This document shows positions 45,435 through 53,747 of a DNA stretch of 64,000 nucleotides, piece after piece. Positions within the stretch are counted from its first letter, which is position 1. Every line of letters starts with the position of its first letter. Source of the stretch: Hyphomicrobiales bacterium (GTDB lineage Bacteria > Pseudomonadota > Alphaproteobacteria > Rhizobiales > Rhizobiaceae); the NCBI GenBank assembly GCA_900472605.1, contig UCJD01000007.1, forward strand, positions 1-64,000, read 5' to 3'. The position numbers and the translations under genes are program-made. The notes under the pieces were generated by a model. The model was not told the DNA's origin, made no database searches, and saw only the letters and a program-made list of their open reading frames with translations.

Positions 45435-45578
45435 ATGGCGAAATCTGCTCTTTTGGGCGGCCTCTTTATCGGAGGCCTGTTGGCGATTGTTGTGATGATA
45501 CCGCTTGTACACGCGAGTGTGCCAGGCGTAGCCACCAATGGCGTATCGCCGCTCGTTTCGCTTCAGCGCGCCAACTGA
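45435..45578 (+). CDS. Possible 47-residue secreted or membrane peptide
   Basis: ATG 45435 follows AGCGGGGTGCC, a weak ribosome site. The peptide starts MAKSALLGGLFIGGLLAIVVMIPLVHA, which looks like a signal peptide or membrane anchor, then has a short polar tail. It could be real or a chance frame. No family is recognised. Confidence 0.35.
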   Translation: MAKSALLGGLFIGGLLAIVVMIPLVHASVPGVATNGVSPLVSLQRAN

Positions 45579-45737
45579 CTGCAGCATCGGACGATATTGC
45601 CTGTCGGCCTTTTCAGGCCTGGAGATCGCAGCGAATTTTTGGCGACTGAAAATCCCCCAGGTTTTTGAACAACCCCCTTGCGCTTGTTTTCTATTCATTC
45701 TAAATGCCGCCCACGCTTTCGAATGTAAGCGTCGTGA

Positions 45738-45811
45738 GGCCTCGTGGCGGAGTGGTGACGCAGAGGACTGCAAATCCTTGCACCCCGGTTCAATTCCGGG
45801 CGAGGCCTCCA
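45738..45811 (+). tRNA. tRNA-Cys (anticodon GCA)
   Basis: 74 nt including encoded CCA. The acceptor GGCCTCG pairs with CGAGGCC and the discriminator is U. The anticodon stem GGA/TCC region closes loop CTGCAAA with anticodon GCA. The T-arm has GGTTCAATTCC. Confidence 0.96.
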
Positions 45812-45910
45812 TTATCTTCTCACCGACAAATTATGGGATGACGGCTTGCGCGCCAATAGCGCTCGACCGATGCGCTCTCGCACGCAACAATTCTCGCTCT
45901 TCTCAATATA

Positions 45911-45944
45911 AAAAACCTGACCGCTCTCTCAAGCGATCAGGTTT
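45911..45944. terminator. Bidirectional terminator between tRNA-Cys and BA14K gene
   Basis: Arms AAACCTGACCGCT / AGCGATCAGGTTT (13 bp, one G-U pair) with A/T runs on both sides. Confidence 0.8.
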
Positions 45945-45973
45945 CTTGTCATTCCAATGCCAGCCTTGGCTGA

Positions 45974-46435
45974 TCAAGGACCTACGCACTGACGGCGCGG
46001 GCCGTAGTTGGGCTGGTAGGTGTTGTCTGACGCGCGATAGGAGCGGTAGCGGCTGTAGCAATAATCGACGTGCGAATTGCCTGAGCGATAGCGCGGCTGT
46101 GCTGCGAGTGCGCCGCCGATGATGGCACCTGCGGCCAGTCCACCGATGATAGCGCCGGTGTTGTCGTTGTGGCGGCGATAGTAGCGGTCGTCGTAGCGAT
46201 TGTAGTCGCGGCGATAATCGCGGCCACGGTCGCCGTAGCGATAATGGTCACGGTTGCCATAGCAATTGCGGTAGGGGCCGCATCGATTGTCACGTCCGTC
46301 AATAGGGGCATTCGGCGCGCCGGTGATTCCGTCAACCGCCTTGCCGCGAGGGTAACGAACGTCATAGGCTGCAGCCGGAGAGATACTCCCCATGCATGTC
46401 ATCAGCGCCACGGCGATAATGGCCAGTTTCTTCAT
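45974..46435 (-). CDS. BA14K-family exported protein
   Basis: 153 residues from ATG 46435 ([14 protein letters not shown]); the longer frame to 46513 is not needed. A signal peptide ends at SPAAA. The middle is an Arg/Tyr/Asp-rich low-complexity region ([16 protein letters not shown]), then a glycine-rich hydrophobic stretch [19 protein letters not shown]. It ends with the BA14K motif [24 protein letters not shown]14K proteins were described in Brucella as immunoreactive, lectin-like cell-envelope proteins. It is a single gene. Confidence 0.9.
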   Translation of the reverse strand: MKKLAIIAVALMTCMGSISPAAAYDVRYPRGKAVDGITGAPNAPIDGRDNRCGPYRNCYGNRDHYRYGDRGRDYRRDYNRYDDRYYRRHNDNTGAIIGGLAAGAIIGGALAAQPRYRSGNSHVDYCYSRYRSYRASDNTYQPNYGPRRQCVGP

Positions 46436-46618
46436 TTCAGACCTCACAATCCACAGAGATGCTTCGTTGCTGTCCCATGGCGAGATAACGCGCATTTCGA
46501 CAACTCGTTCCAATCATTTGGTTTTATTCAGCATTCTCCGGCGAATGCGGCTATTTCTCGAGGGTTAACCCTGCCGCCCCGAATGGCCCTCCGGCACTTT
46601 CATTGGCTCGGTCGCTGC

Positions 46619-46640
46619 TTTATGACAGTTTTATGACAAT
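46619..46640 (-). promoter_or_regulatory. Pho box (PhoB binding site) before orfA-pit
   Basis: In minus-strand sense the site reads TTGTCAT-AAAA-CTGTCAT: two 7-base half-sites 11 bases apart, matching the Pho-box consensus CTGTCAT-N4-CTGTCAT at 13 of 14 positions. It ends 13 bases before the orfA start, where bound PhoB would block expression. Repression of orfA-pit by PhoB is established in Sinorhizobium. Confidence 0.85.
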
Positions 46641-46652
46641 ACCCTTTCATGG

Positions 46653-47303
46653 ATGGATACTATGCTGAGCTGGTTTCGGAAACTCATGCCACGCGAAGAC
46701 CGGTTCTTCGATCTCTTCGCGCAACACGCGCGAACCGTGGTCGGTGCCGCCGAAGCGTTGAACGAACTGCTTTCCGGAAGCGACACTGAAAAGCATTGCG
46801 CGCGCATCGTCACGCTCGAAAACGAGGCGGATGATATTACCCGCGACGTGCTGCTCGCCGTTCGCCGTAGCTTCATCACTCCGTTCGACCGCGTCGATAT
46901 CAAGGACCTCATCCAGTCGATGGATGATGCGATCGACATGATGCACAAGACGGTCAAGACCATTCGCCTGTTCGAGCAGAAGAGCTTCGATCCCGTGATG
47001 CAGGAGATGGGCAAGACGATCGTCGAGGCCGCCCACATGATCGCCGAGGCCATTCCGCTGCTCGACCGGATCAACGCCAACGCCCCTCGCCTGACGGCGA
47101 TCGCCGAAGCGGTGACGCGGATCGAAGGACGGTCGGACGAGTTGCACGATCAGGGGCTGAAGGCCCTGTTCCACCAGCACGGCGCCACCAACCCGATGGC
47201 CTATATCATCGGCAGCGAGATCTACGGAGAACTGGAAAAGGTGGTCGACCGCTTCGAGGACGTCGCCAACGAAATCAGCGGCATCGTGATCGAGAACGTC
47301 TGA
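46653..47303 (+). CDS. DUF47 (PhoU-like) phosphate transport accessory protein OrfA
   Basis: 216 residues from ATG 46653; ATG 46662 (MLSWFRKLMPRED) is an equally good start. The all-helical PhoU-like fold shows FDLFAQHARTVVGAAEALNEL, ENEADDITRDVL and PFDRVDIKDLIQSMDDAIDMM. In Sinorhizobium this gene is orfA and is co-transcribed with pit. Its role is likely regulatory for the transporter. Its stop overlaps the pit start (TGATG). Confidence 0.93.
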   Translation: MDTMLSWFRKLMPREDRFFDLFAQHARTVVGAAEALNELLSGSDTEKHCARIVTLENEADDITRDVLLAVRRSFITPFDRVDIKDLIQSMDDAIDMMHKTVKTIRLFEQKSFDPVMQEMGKTIVEAAHMIAEAIPLLDRINANAPRLTAIAEAVTRIEGRSDELHDQGLKALFHQHGATNPMAYIIGSEIYGELEKVVDRFEDVANEISGIVIENV

Positions 47304-48307
47304 TGGATGCCACCCTCGCCTTGCCGCTGCTGATCGGACTGATCGCAGTCGCGCTGTTCTTCGACTTCCTGAACGGGCTGCACGACGCAGCCAATTCGAT
47401 CGCGACGATCGTCTCGACGCGTGTGCTCAGGCCGCAGTTCGCCGTCGCCTGGGCAGCCTTCTTCAACTTCATCGCCTTCCTGTTTTTCGGGCTGCATGTC
47501 GCCGAGACGCTGGGGACCGGGATCATCGACCCCGCCATCGTCTCGCCCATGGTGATCTTCGCGGCACTGATGGGGGCGATCATCTGGAACATCGTCACCT
47601 GGGTGTTCGGTATCCCCTCGAGCTCGTCGCACGCGCTGGTCGGCGGGCTGGTCGGCGCGGGGCTGGCCAAGGTCGGTTTCAGCTCGATCGTCTGGAGCGG
47701 TCTCTTGAAGACCGCCGGCGCCATCGTCATGTCGCCGATGATCGGCTTCCTATTGGCGCTGTTTCTCGTGCTTTGCGTATCGTGGCTCTTCGTGCGGCAG
47801 ACGCCGTTTGCGGTCGATCGGACCTTTCGCATCATGCAGTTCGTTTCGGCATCGCTTTACTCGCTCGGACACGGCGGCAACGATGCGCAGAAGACGATGG
47901 GGATCATCGCCATCCTGCTCTATTCACAGGGCTATCTCGGCGGCAGCTTCCATGTGCCGCTGTGGGTGGTGCTTTCCTGCCAGTCGGCGATGGCGCTCGG
48001 CACGCTGTTCGGCGGCTGGCGCATTGTCCATACGATGGGGTCGAAGATCACGCGGCTGAATCCGATGCAGGGCTTTTGCGCGGAGACCGGCGGCGCGCTG
48101 ACGCTGTTCGGCGCCACCTGGCTCGGCATTCCCGTCTCGACCACGCACACCATCACCGGCGCGATCATCGGCGTCGGCGCGGCGCGGCGTGTGTCCGCCG
48201 TGCGCTGGGGCCTTGCGGGCAATATCGTCGTCGCCTGGGTGGTGACGCTGCCGGCCGCCGCGTTGATCGCGGCCGCCTTCTATTGGATCGCCGGCCTCTT
48301 CGCCTGA
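47303..48307 (+). CDS. pit: Low-affinity inorganic phosphate transporter Pit
   Basis: 334 residues with about ten membrane segments. PiT signatures appear twice, as in the family's internal duplication: FDFLNGLHDAANSIATIVSTRVL in the N-half and SLGHGGNDAQKTMGIIAILLYSQG in the C-half. GIPVSTTHTITGAIIGVG is also conserved. It is a proton- or metal-phosphate-coupled symporter. It is translationally coupled to orfA and expected to be off under phosphate limitation through the upstream Pho box. Confidence 0.96.
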   Translation: MDATLALPLLIGLIAVALFFDFLNGLHDAANSIATIVSTRVLRPQFAVAWAAFFNFIAFLFFGLHVAETLGTGIIDPAIVSPMVIFAALMGAIIWNIVTWVFGIPSSSSHALVGGLVGAGLAKVGFSSIVWSGLLKTAGAIVMSPMIGFLLALFLVLCVSWLFVRQTPFAVDRTFRIMQFVSASLYSLGHGGNDAQKTMGIIAILLYSQGYLGGSFHVPLWVVLSCQSAMALGTLFGGWRIVHTMGSKITRLNPMQGFCAETGGALTLFGATWLGIPVSTTHTITGAIIGVGAARRVSAVRWGLAGNIVVAWVVTLPAAALIAAAFYWIAGLFA

Positions 48308-48317
48308 GAGATCCGCA

Positions 48318-48602
48318 TCAGGAGGCGGAATTCCGCCTCCTGTGCCACCACACCGAAAATCGTCGTCTCATTCGCCGCGCGACATGCAGGTCGTGCGACA
48401 GCACCAGCACGCCGAGCGGAATCATCCAGAAGCCGAGAATCGGCAGAAAGCCCAGACATCCGCAAAAAATCAGCAGTCCGCCTATCAAAAGCCTTGCTAT
48501 GCGCGACTTCGGCAGCGGAATGCGTGTGGGCCCCATGACGATGTGGCCGGTAGTGTGATCGATGCCAAAGCGTTTGGCGGTGTTTTTCGGGCTCTCAGTC
48601 AT
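48318..48602 (-). CDS. PGPGW-type small transmembrane protein
   Basis: 94 residues from ATG 48602; ATG 48611 is an alternative. A polar N-terminus is followed by one hydrophobic hairpin region, ARLLIGGLLIFCGCLGFLPILGFWMIPLGVLVLS, which resembles the PGPGW family in spacing although the motif itself is changed to PILGFW. An arginine-rich tail (RRMRRRFSVWWHRRR) follows. The function is unknown. It is convergent with pit. Confidence 0.75.
   Translation of the reverse strand: MTESPKNTAKRFGIDHTTGHIVMGPTRIPLPKSRIARLLIGGLLIFCGCLGFLPILGFWMIPLGVLVLSHDLHVARRMRRRFSVWWHRRRNSAS
48319..48342. repeat. Perfect 24-bp palindrome at a convergent gene end
   Basis: Arms CAGGAGGCGGAA / TTCCGCCTCCTG with no loop. 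It lies 12 bases past the pit stop and within the last codons of the convergent PGPGW gene, so it may serve as a shared terminator hairpin. T-runs are absent. Confidence 0.6.
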
Positions 48603-48719
48603 CCACAGCATGTGGGGATAACCTGAATGATTGCAAGGAGATGTCATTTTTTTGAAAAAACCGCTTGGCAAATCGAGCAAGCGTTTGTATTAGCCCACTC
48701 ACACCGCGGCAAGCGGTGA

Positions 48720-48794
48720 TCCCTGGTAGCTCAGCGGTAGAGCATTCGACTGTTAATCGACAGGTCGCCGGTTCGAATCCGGCCCGGGGAGCCA
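48720..48794 (+). tRNA. tRNA-Asn (anticodon GUU)
   Basis: 75 nt including CCA. The acceptor TCCCTGG pairs with CCGGGGA (one G-U). The D-arm AGCTCAGCGGTAGAGC, anticodon loop CTGTTAA (anticodon GTT) and T-arm GGTTCGAATCC are all canonical. Confidence 0.97.
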
Positions 48795-48800
48795 GTTTCT

Positions 48801-48840
48801 AAAAGGTCTGCATTGAAAAATGCAGGCCTTTTTCTTTTCC
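48801..48840 (+). terminator. Intrinsic terminator of tRNA-Asn
   Basis: Arms AAAGGTCTGCATT / AATGCAGGCCTTT (13 bp, one G-U) followed by TTTCTTTT. Confidence 0.88.
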
Positions 48841-48896
48841 AAAATCAAAGCGATAGGTTTCGCCTCGAGTTTCCTCGGGAAGGTATACGCTTGCTT

Positions 48897-48927
48897 CATC
48901 CCCGCAGGCGTTGGAGCTGCGGGGATG
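48897..48927. terminator. Hairpin downstream of the small lipoprotein gene
   Basis: Perfect 10-base arms CATCCCCGCA / TGCGGGGATG with an 11-base loop. It lies 18 bases past the minus-strand lipoprotein stop; no T-run is present. Confidence 0.45.
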
Positions 48928-48944
48928 AGGACGACGTGGCGATA

Positions 48945-49127
48945 TCAATAGCCGCAGGAGCGTCCGTCGCTCGGCCTGAAGCCATCGGAGCAGGCGCGGT
49001 TCATGGAATCGCCGGGCACATAGCTGGATGCCGACCCCGCTGATGTCGGGTAGCTCGCGCATCCCACGGTAAGCGCCGAAAAGCCGATCAGCGTGATCAC
49101 GGCCAAGACGTTTGAAATTCGTTTCAT
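48945..49127 (-). CDS. Small lipoprotein
   Basis: 60 residues from ATG 49127, preceded by GGAGAGGTCCAT in minus sense. The signal MKRISNVLAVITLIGFSALTVGC ends in lipobox LTVGC. The mature part is about 38 residues with two further cysteines (RACSDGFRPSDGRSCGY), which may form a disulfide. It is a single gene between tRNA-Asn and the MFS gene. The function is unknown. Confidence 0.75.
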   Translation of the reverse strand: MKRISNVLAVITLIGFSALTVGCASYPTSAGSASSYVPGDSMNRACSDGFRPSDGRSCGY

Positions 49128-49251
49128 ATGGACCTCTCCTCGAACTGTCTTGGCTATTAAGCTAGCACGCAGCCGCCAAACGCCACGTAAATTTCTTAAG
49201 CGTTGAATTTCTTGCGTCACGCCTGGCGAACATTTGTAGCGGCTGGGCACC

Positions 49252-50475
49252 CTACCCTTGCAGCGTGTCGACCTTGCGAAGGTCAGGGAACAACCGCGTC
49301 CACATGAGCACTACGACGATGGTTCCGACGCCGCCGATCACGCCGGCGGCAACCGGGCCCATCATGCCTGCGAGCATGCCCGATTCAAATTCGCCCAGCT
49401 GGTTTGAGGTGCCGATGAAGAGTGAGTTGACGGCGTTCACGCGCCCACGCATCGAATCCGGGGTCAGAAGCTGAACCAGCGAACTGCGCACAACGACGCT
49501 CACCGTATCAGCAGCACCTACGACGAGCAGCGCGGCGATCGACAGCGCGATGTTGGTCGATATGGCAAACACGATCGTCGCGACGCCGAACACGGCCACG
49601 GCAGTCAGCATCTTCGCGCCGACCTTGCTGGTCAGCGAGCGCCTTGCGAGCACCACCGACATGGTGAGCGCGCCGACCGCCGGTGCCGCGCGCAACATGC
49701 CGAGGCCCCAGGGGCCGGCATGCAGGATATCACTGGCGAACATCGGCAGCAGTGCAGTGGCGCCGCCGAGGAGAACGGCGAAGAGGTCAAGCGAGATCGT
49801 GCCGAGCATTACGGGCTTGCTCTTGATGAAGGACACGCCGGCAAAGACTGAGGCGAGCGTGACCGGTTCGCGCTTGCTCGGCGTCCACTCCATGCGGATC
49901 GAGATGACGTTGACGCTTGCAACAGCAAAGAGGACGGCGGCGATGGCGAATGGCGCCACGGGGTGGACGCCGTAGAGAAGACCGCCCAGCGACGGGCCGA
50001 CGATCAACGCTGTCTGCATCATCGAGGTCGATGTGGCGACCGCGCGCTGAAGCATGGATGGCGGCATGATACTGGGGAGAAGGGCCGCCATTGTCGGGCG
50101 TTCGAAGGCGACGGTGGCGCCCATGATGGTCACCGCTATCAAGATGCCCGCCGGCGTCAGCCAGTTCTGCCAGGTGGCGACGGCAAGTGCTGCCGACACC
50201 GTGGCGAGAATCAGCTGGCAGACGAGGCCGATGCGCCTTCGGTCGAAACGATCGGCGACGTGGCCGACCACGAAGGTCAGCACCACCATCGGCAGGAACT
50301 GGCAGAGCCCGACCATCGCCAGCGCGAAGGCGCTATGGGTCTGATCGTAGATCATCCAGCCCAGCGCGATGGCGACGCATTGAAAGGAGAGAGAGGAAAA
50401 GACGCGGGAAGCCGCGAAATTGAGATAGCCGGGATGGCGCAGAACGCTATCCTGGTGAACTGCTGATGCATCCAT
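49252..50475 (-). CDS. MFS transporter (DHA3-like efflux type)
   Basis: 407 residues with about twelve hydrophobic segments. The loop 2-3 motif is VGHVADRFDRRRIGLV, and the central loop contains the charged stretch RMEWTPSKREPVTL. The sequence PDSMRGRVNAVNSLFIGTSNQLGEFESGMLAGMMG is typical of the enterobactin/macrolide-exporter (DHA3) branch. The substrate cannot be read from the sequence. No regulator is adjacent. A GC-rich hairpin around 50567-50592 lies upstream. Confidence 0.9.
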   Translation of the reverse strand: MDASAVHQDSVLRHPGYLNFAASRVFSSLSFQCVAIALGWMIYDQTHSAFALAMVGLCQFLPMVVLTFVVGHVADRFDRRRIGLVCQLILATVSAALAVATWQNWLTPAGILIAVTIMGATVAFERPTMAALLPSIMPPSMLQRAVATSTSMMQTALIVGPSLGGLLYGVHPVAPFAIAAVLFAVASVNVISIRMEWTPSKREPVTLASVFAGVSFIKSKPVMLGTISLDLFAVLLGGATALLPMFASDILHAGPWGLGMLRAAPAVGALTMSVVLARRSLTSKVGAKMLTAVAVFGVATIVFAISTNIALSIAALLVVGAADTVSVVVRSSLVQLLTPDSMRGRVNAVNSLFIGTSNQLGEFESGMLAGMMGPVAAGVIGGVGTIVVVLMWTRLFPDLRKVDTLQG

Positions 50476-50653
50476 GAGAAGAGTGTCCGGAGCGCTGCCG
50501 ACAGCGCGTCTCTGGGGGTTGTTGCTGCAACCGTTTCCGCCCGGACCGGCGTGCTTGTCAATGGCATCGGGGCCGCTTTCCGTTCGGCCCCGCTAAAACA
50601 CGTGATCGTGACCGCCGACAGCGCTTGCCGCGGCGGCCATCAGATCGGAGACG

Positions 50654-51088
50654 TCACCTTTTCTTCTTTGTCGAGCGCACCTTGACCGGCGCCGGCGGCG
50701 GGATCAGTTCGGCATCGGCGTAGCAGTAACCGGCGACCCACCCGCCGCTGGCGAAGAGCTTTGAATCGCCTTCCGCGTGCCACTGGCAGGTCAGCGAGTT
50801 GGCATCCCATGCGGTGACGGTCACGTCATAGACGCCCTTGCCGGCGAAGGTGGTCTTCGGATTGCCCGTCAATCGCCAGCCCTCGGCCGGCTGCATCGTC
50901 CATGACACCCTCTGGCCCTGGCGGGCTTTCTGCTTGATGCCGAATTCGGGGGTCTGGCAGCGCTTGGTGGTCGGATCGCAGTTCATCTTCGCCGTCGACA
51001 TTTGCGTCGGCGTGTCTGTGACCACCGTCTGACAACTGCTGAGCGTAAACGCCACAAGTGTCATGGCCAAGGCAACTTCATACCACAT
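50654..51088 (-). CDS. Putative lipoprotein
   Basis: 144 residues from ATG 51088, which has GGGAGG six bases upstream; the in-frame ATG at 51109 is weaker. The signal ends in a lipobox-like TLSSC. The mature part has paired cysteines (NCDPTTKRC) and a compact domain (RVSWTMQPAEGWRLTGNPKTTFAGKGVYDVTVTAWD), and ends in a basic tail STKKKR. No named family is recognised. It is a single gene. Confidence 0.65.
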   Translation of the reverse strand: MWYEVALAMTLVAFTLSSCQTVVTDTPTQMSTAKMNCDPTTKRCQTPEFGIKQKARQGQRVSWTMQPAEGWRLTGNPKTTFAGKGVYDVTVTAWDANSLTCQWHAEGDSKLFASGGWVAGYCYADAELIPPPAPVKVRSTKKKR

Positions 51089-51209
51089 ATCCGGCCTCCC
51101 ATCCGTCACATGCTATCGATGAGGACCACATTACAGCATTACGACAAGAGCCGCTCTTCACCGTTCGGGTGATATCGGCGTTCACGATTACATCGAACGG
51201 CAATGGCGA

Positions 51210-51800
51210 TCAGCCAAGCGAGGTGTGCGACGTGTGCTCCGCTACGTATCGCCTCGGCGCCTTCGCCTTCTCCCTGAGATTGTCGAACAGCGCATAGCCA
51301 CCGGTCCAACGGCCGAAGCCGCTGGCGATATTGATGTGGCCCGCGAGACCGATGTTCCTGAGGTCGGTCTTCCAAAGACGCGCGTAGAGCGTCAGGCGGT
51401 CGAGTTCCATGTAATGGTCGTTGAGGCTGCCGACGGTAATGCTGGGAAACGGCAGCGTCCTTGTCGGCATCGGCCCGAAGCGGATGGCGGCGTCCGGGTG
51501 GCGTCGTTCCGTGGGGCGCAGATCGCAAGGGGCAACGAGGAGCGCGCCCTTGATGCGCCGCGCAGATGGCCGGTCGGCGAATTTCGCCGTCAGCAGGCAG
51601 CCGAGGCTATGGGCGACTATGTAGGCCTCGCCGTGCTCAAGCAGCACTGCTTCGAGCCGGTCGGCCCAGCGATCGACCAGCGGATCGTCCCAATCGTCCT
51701 GCTCCACCAGAACGCTATCAGGGTGATCGCGGAGCCAGTATCGCTGCCAATGACCCTGGTCGGATCCGTTGAGCCCGGGGATGATCAGTGTCGCGGTCAT
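51210..51800 (-). CDS. RBBP9/YdeN-type serine hydrolase
   Basis: 196 residues. It starts MTATLIIPGLNGSDQGHWQRYW, the family N-terminus. The nucleophile elbow is VAHSLGC and the catalytic acid region is VGSLNDHYM. The histidine lies in GHINIASGFGRWTGG. RBBP9-type proteins are small alpha/beta hydrolases of undefined substrate. It is nine bases upstream of nothing else on its strand except the lipoprotein, and shares a short gap with the 66-residue gene behind which it probably lies in an operon. Confidence 0.9.
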   Translation of the reverse strand: MTATLIIPGLNGSDQGHWQRYWLRDHPDSVLVEQDDWDDPLVDRWADRLEAVLLEHGEAYIVAHSLGCLLTAKFADRPSARRIKGALLVAPCDLRPTERRHPDAAIRFGPMPTRTLPFPSITVGSLNDHYMELDRLTLYARLWKTDLRNIGLAGHINIASGFGRWTGGYALFDNLREKAKAPRRYVAEHTSHTSLG

Positions 51801-51809
51801 CGCTTCCTC

Positions 51810-52010
51810 CTAGAAATCGGAATAGCGCGGGCTGTGCATGAGCGCCGAAATCTCGTCGGTCATCTGCATGATGCGCTCGCGCAGATCCGCCCCCGTGCCG
51901 TCCTCGACATCCTCGCTGCCAAAACAGTATCGCGCCTCATGCAGCTCGAGCCTCGCTTCCAGCTGGTCGCGGATGGAGCAAAGGCGATCGAAATGCCGGA
52001 TGATACTCAT
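51810..52010 (-). CDS. 66-residue hypothetical protein
   Basis: From ATG 52010 (MSIIRHFDRLCSIRDQLEARLELHEARYC), preceded by GGAGAGACGACA. The sequence is helical and charged, with likely coiled-coil character (QLEARLELHEAR; LRERIMQMTDEISALMHS) and no signal peptide. It lies nine bases upstream of the RBBP9-type hydrolase in the same direction, so they probably form an operon. No family is recognised. Confidence 0.65.
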   Translation of the reverse strand: MSIIRHFDRLCSIRDQLEARLELHEARYCFGSEDVEDGTGADLRERIMQMTDEISALMHSPRYSDF

Positions 52011-52240
52011 TGTCGTCTCTCCTGTGCGGCCGCGTTTTTCCGACTGCATCTGATGAGAGCAGTATTCTCCATCTTTTTAGTAGATTAAAGGAATGAGCAT
52101 CCCTGCAAACGCTGGCAAGCGGAAAATTCGGCATGCTGACATTGCTTGAGAGCGACGATCGACCCGCGAGGCGCGCGACCGTCGATCCGTCGGATATTTT
52201 CCGGATGTGCCTGTTAAATCTTTATACAGGCTGAAACTTT

Positions 52241-52269
52241 TGATCCACACTCCCCGTAGCTTCGTAACA
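52241..52269 (+). promoter_or_regulatory. ECF11 (RpoE-ChrR type) promoter of phrB
   Basis: TGATCC (52241-52246), then exactly 18 bases, then TAACA (52265-52269). The R. sphaeroides sigma-E/ChrR consensus, as remembered, is TGATCC-N18-TAA. A start site about seven bases on would give a 25-base leader to the phrB start. The photolyase gene is a classic member of this regulon. Confidence 0.7.
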
Positions 52270-52301
52270 GAAGCAAGAAAGAAACACGGGGATCACATTC
52301 A

Positions 52302-53747
52302 TTGTCCGACGATGCCGCAAAGCCGCTTATCCTCTGGTTTCGCAAGGATCTTCGCCTCGACGACAATCATGCGCTGCATGCGGCCTGCCGTAGCGGACGA
52401 CCGATCATTCCCCTCTACATCCGCGAGCCTTCCTCTTCCGGCACCGGGCCTCTGGGCGGCGCGCAAGAGTGGTGGCTGCACCATTCGTTGACGTCGCTCA
52501 ACGCATCGATCGAAGCGCTGGGTGGCTCGCTCCATCTTGTGAGCGGCGATGCGCTCGATGTGCTTGGAGACGTGATCAAAAAGACCGGTGCGGACACCGT
52601 GATGTGGAACCGCCGCTACGATCCGCCTGGCATAGCCATCGATACGCGCATCAAGAGGGAGCTCGAACAACAGGGCCTGGATGCGCAGAGCTTCGCCGGC
52701 CAGTTGCTGCATGAGCCGTCTCGGCTGAAGACCGGGGGTGGGACGCCTTACCGTGTCTATACGCCGTTCTGGCGGGCGCTCGAAGGTGCTGGCGAGCCGC
52801 CTCACCCTGTCGATGCGCCCAAGACAGTCCGGTTCGCGCCCGAACTCAGGGCAAGCGAGACACTGAAATCCTGGAAGCTGCTGCCAACCAAGCCGGATTG
52901 GGCCAAGGATTTCGCCGAGGTCTGGGCTGCCGGCGAAGAGGCGGCGCGTGAGCGGCTTGCCGATTTCCTCGATGAAAGCCTGAAAGGCTACAAGGCCGAC
53001 CGCGACTTTCCGGCCAAGCAGTCCACCTCGATGATGTCGCCCTATCTGGCGCTCGGCGTCATATCGCCGGCGCGCATATGGGAGGAGACGCGCGGGCTGG
53101 ACGTGCCCGCCGACGATCTCGTTCACTTCCGCAAGGAGCTCGCCTGGCGCGAATTCTCCTACCATCTGCTGTTTCACTTCCCGAAGCTGCCCTACGCCAA
53201 CTGGAACAATCGCTTCGACGGATTCGAGTGGAGCAACAGCACCGCGCATTTTCGCGCCTGGACCAAGGGGATGACCGGCTACCCCATCGTCGATGCCGGC
53301 ATGCGGCAACTCTGGAAGCATGGTTTCATGCACAATCGGGTGCGAATGATCGTTGCCTCGTTCCTGATCAAGGACCTGATGATCGACTGGCGGCGCGGTG
53401 AAGCCTGGTTCCGCGACACGCTCGTCGATGCCGATCCGGCAAGCAATGCGGCCAGCTGGCAATGGGTGGCGGGCTGCGGTGCAGATGCTGCCCCGTTCTT
53501 CCGTATCTTCAATCCCGTACTGCAGGGCGAGAAGTTCGATCGAGATGGCGCCTATGTTCGCGAATTCGTTCCGGAGCTTGCCGCGCTCGACACCAAATAC
53601 ATCCACAAGCCATTCGCAGCACCGCAGAGCGTGCTCGACAAAGCGGATATCCGGCTCGGCGAAACCTATCCCAAGCCGATCGTCGACCACGCGACCGCCC
53701 GCGACCGGGCGTTGAAAGCCTACAACGCCGTAAAGGACGCAGCATGA
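52302..53747 (+). CDS. phrB: Deoxyribodipyrimidine photolyase
   Basis: 481 residues from TTG 52302 (GGGGATC upstream); no ATG is placed as well at the N-terminus. The N-terminal antenna-binding domain shows ILWFRKDLRLDDNHALHAA. The FAD-binding part has STSMMSPYLALGVISPARIW, WREFSYHLLFHFP, GMTGYPIVDAGMRQLWKHGFMHNRVRMIVASFLIKDL and WQWVAGCGADAAPFFRIFNP. It uses blue light to split cyclobutane pyrimidine dimers. It is the first gene of a four-gene plus-strand run behind an ECF11-like promoter. Its stop overlaps the next start (ATGA). Confidence 0.95.
   Translation: MSDDAAKPLILWFRKDLRLDDNHALHAACRSGRPIIPLYIREPSSSGTGPLGGAQEWWLHHSLTSLNASIEALGGSLHLVSGDALDVLGDVIKKTGADTVMWNRRYDPPGIAIDTRIKRELEQQGLDAQSFAGQLLHEPSRLKTGGGTPYRVYTPFWRALEGAGEPPHPVDAPKTVRFAPELRASETLKSWKLLPTKPDWAKDFAEVWAAGEEAARERLADFLDESLKGYKADRDFPAKQSTSMMSPYLALGVISPARIWEETRGLDVPADDLVHFRKELAWREFSYHLLFHFPKLPYANWNNRFDGFEWSNSTAHFRAWTKGMTGYPIVDAGMRQLWKHGFMHNRVRMIVASFLIKDLMIDWRRGEAWFRDTLVDADPASNAASWQWVAGCGADAAPFFRIFNPVLQGEKFDRDGAYVREFVPELAALDTKYIHKPFAAPQSVLDKADIRLGETYPKPIVDHATARDRALKAYNAVKDAA

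Noticed and set aside
50567-50592. GC-rich hairpin CGGGGCCG/CGGCCCCG
   Set aside because: It lies between two minus-strand genes but has no T-run on that strand; too weak to call as a terminator.
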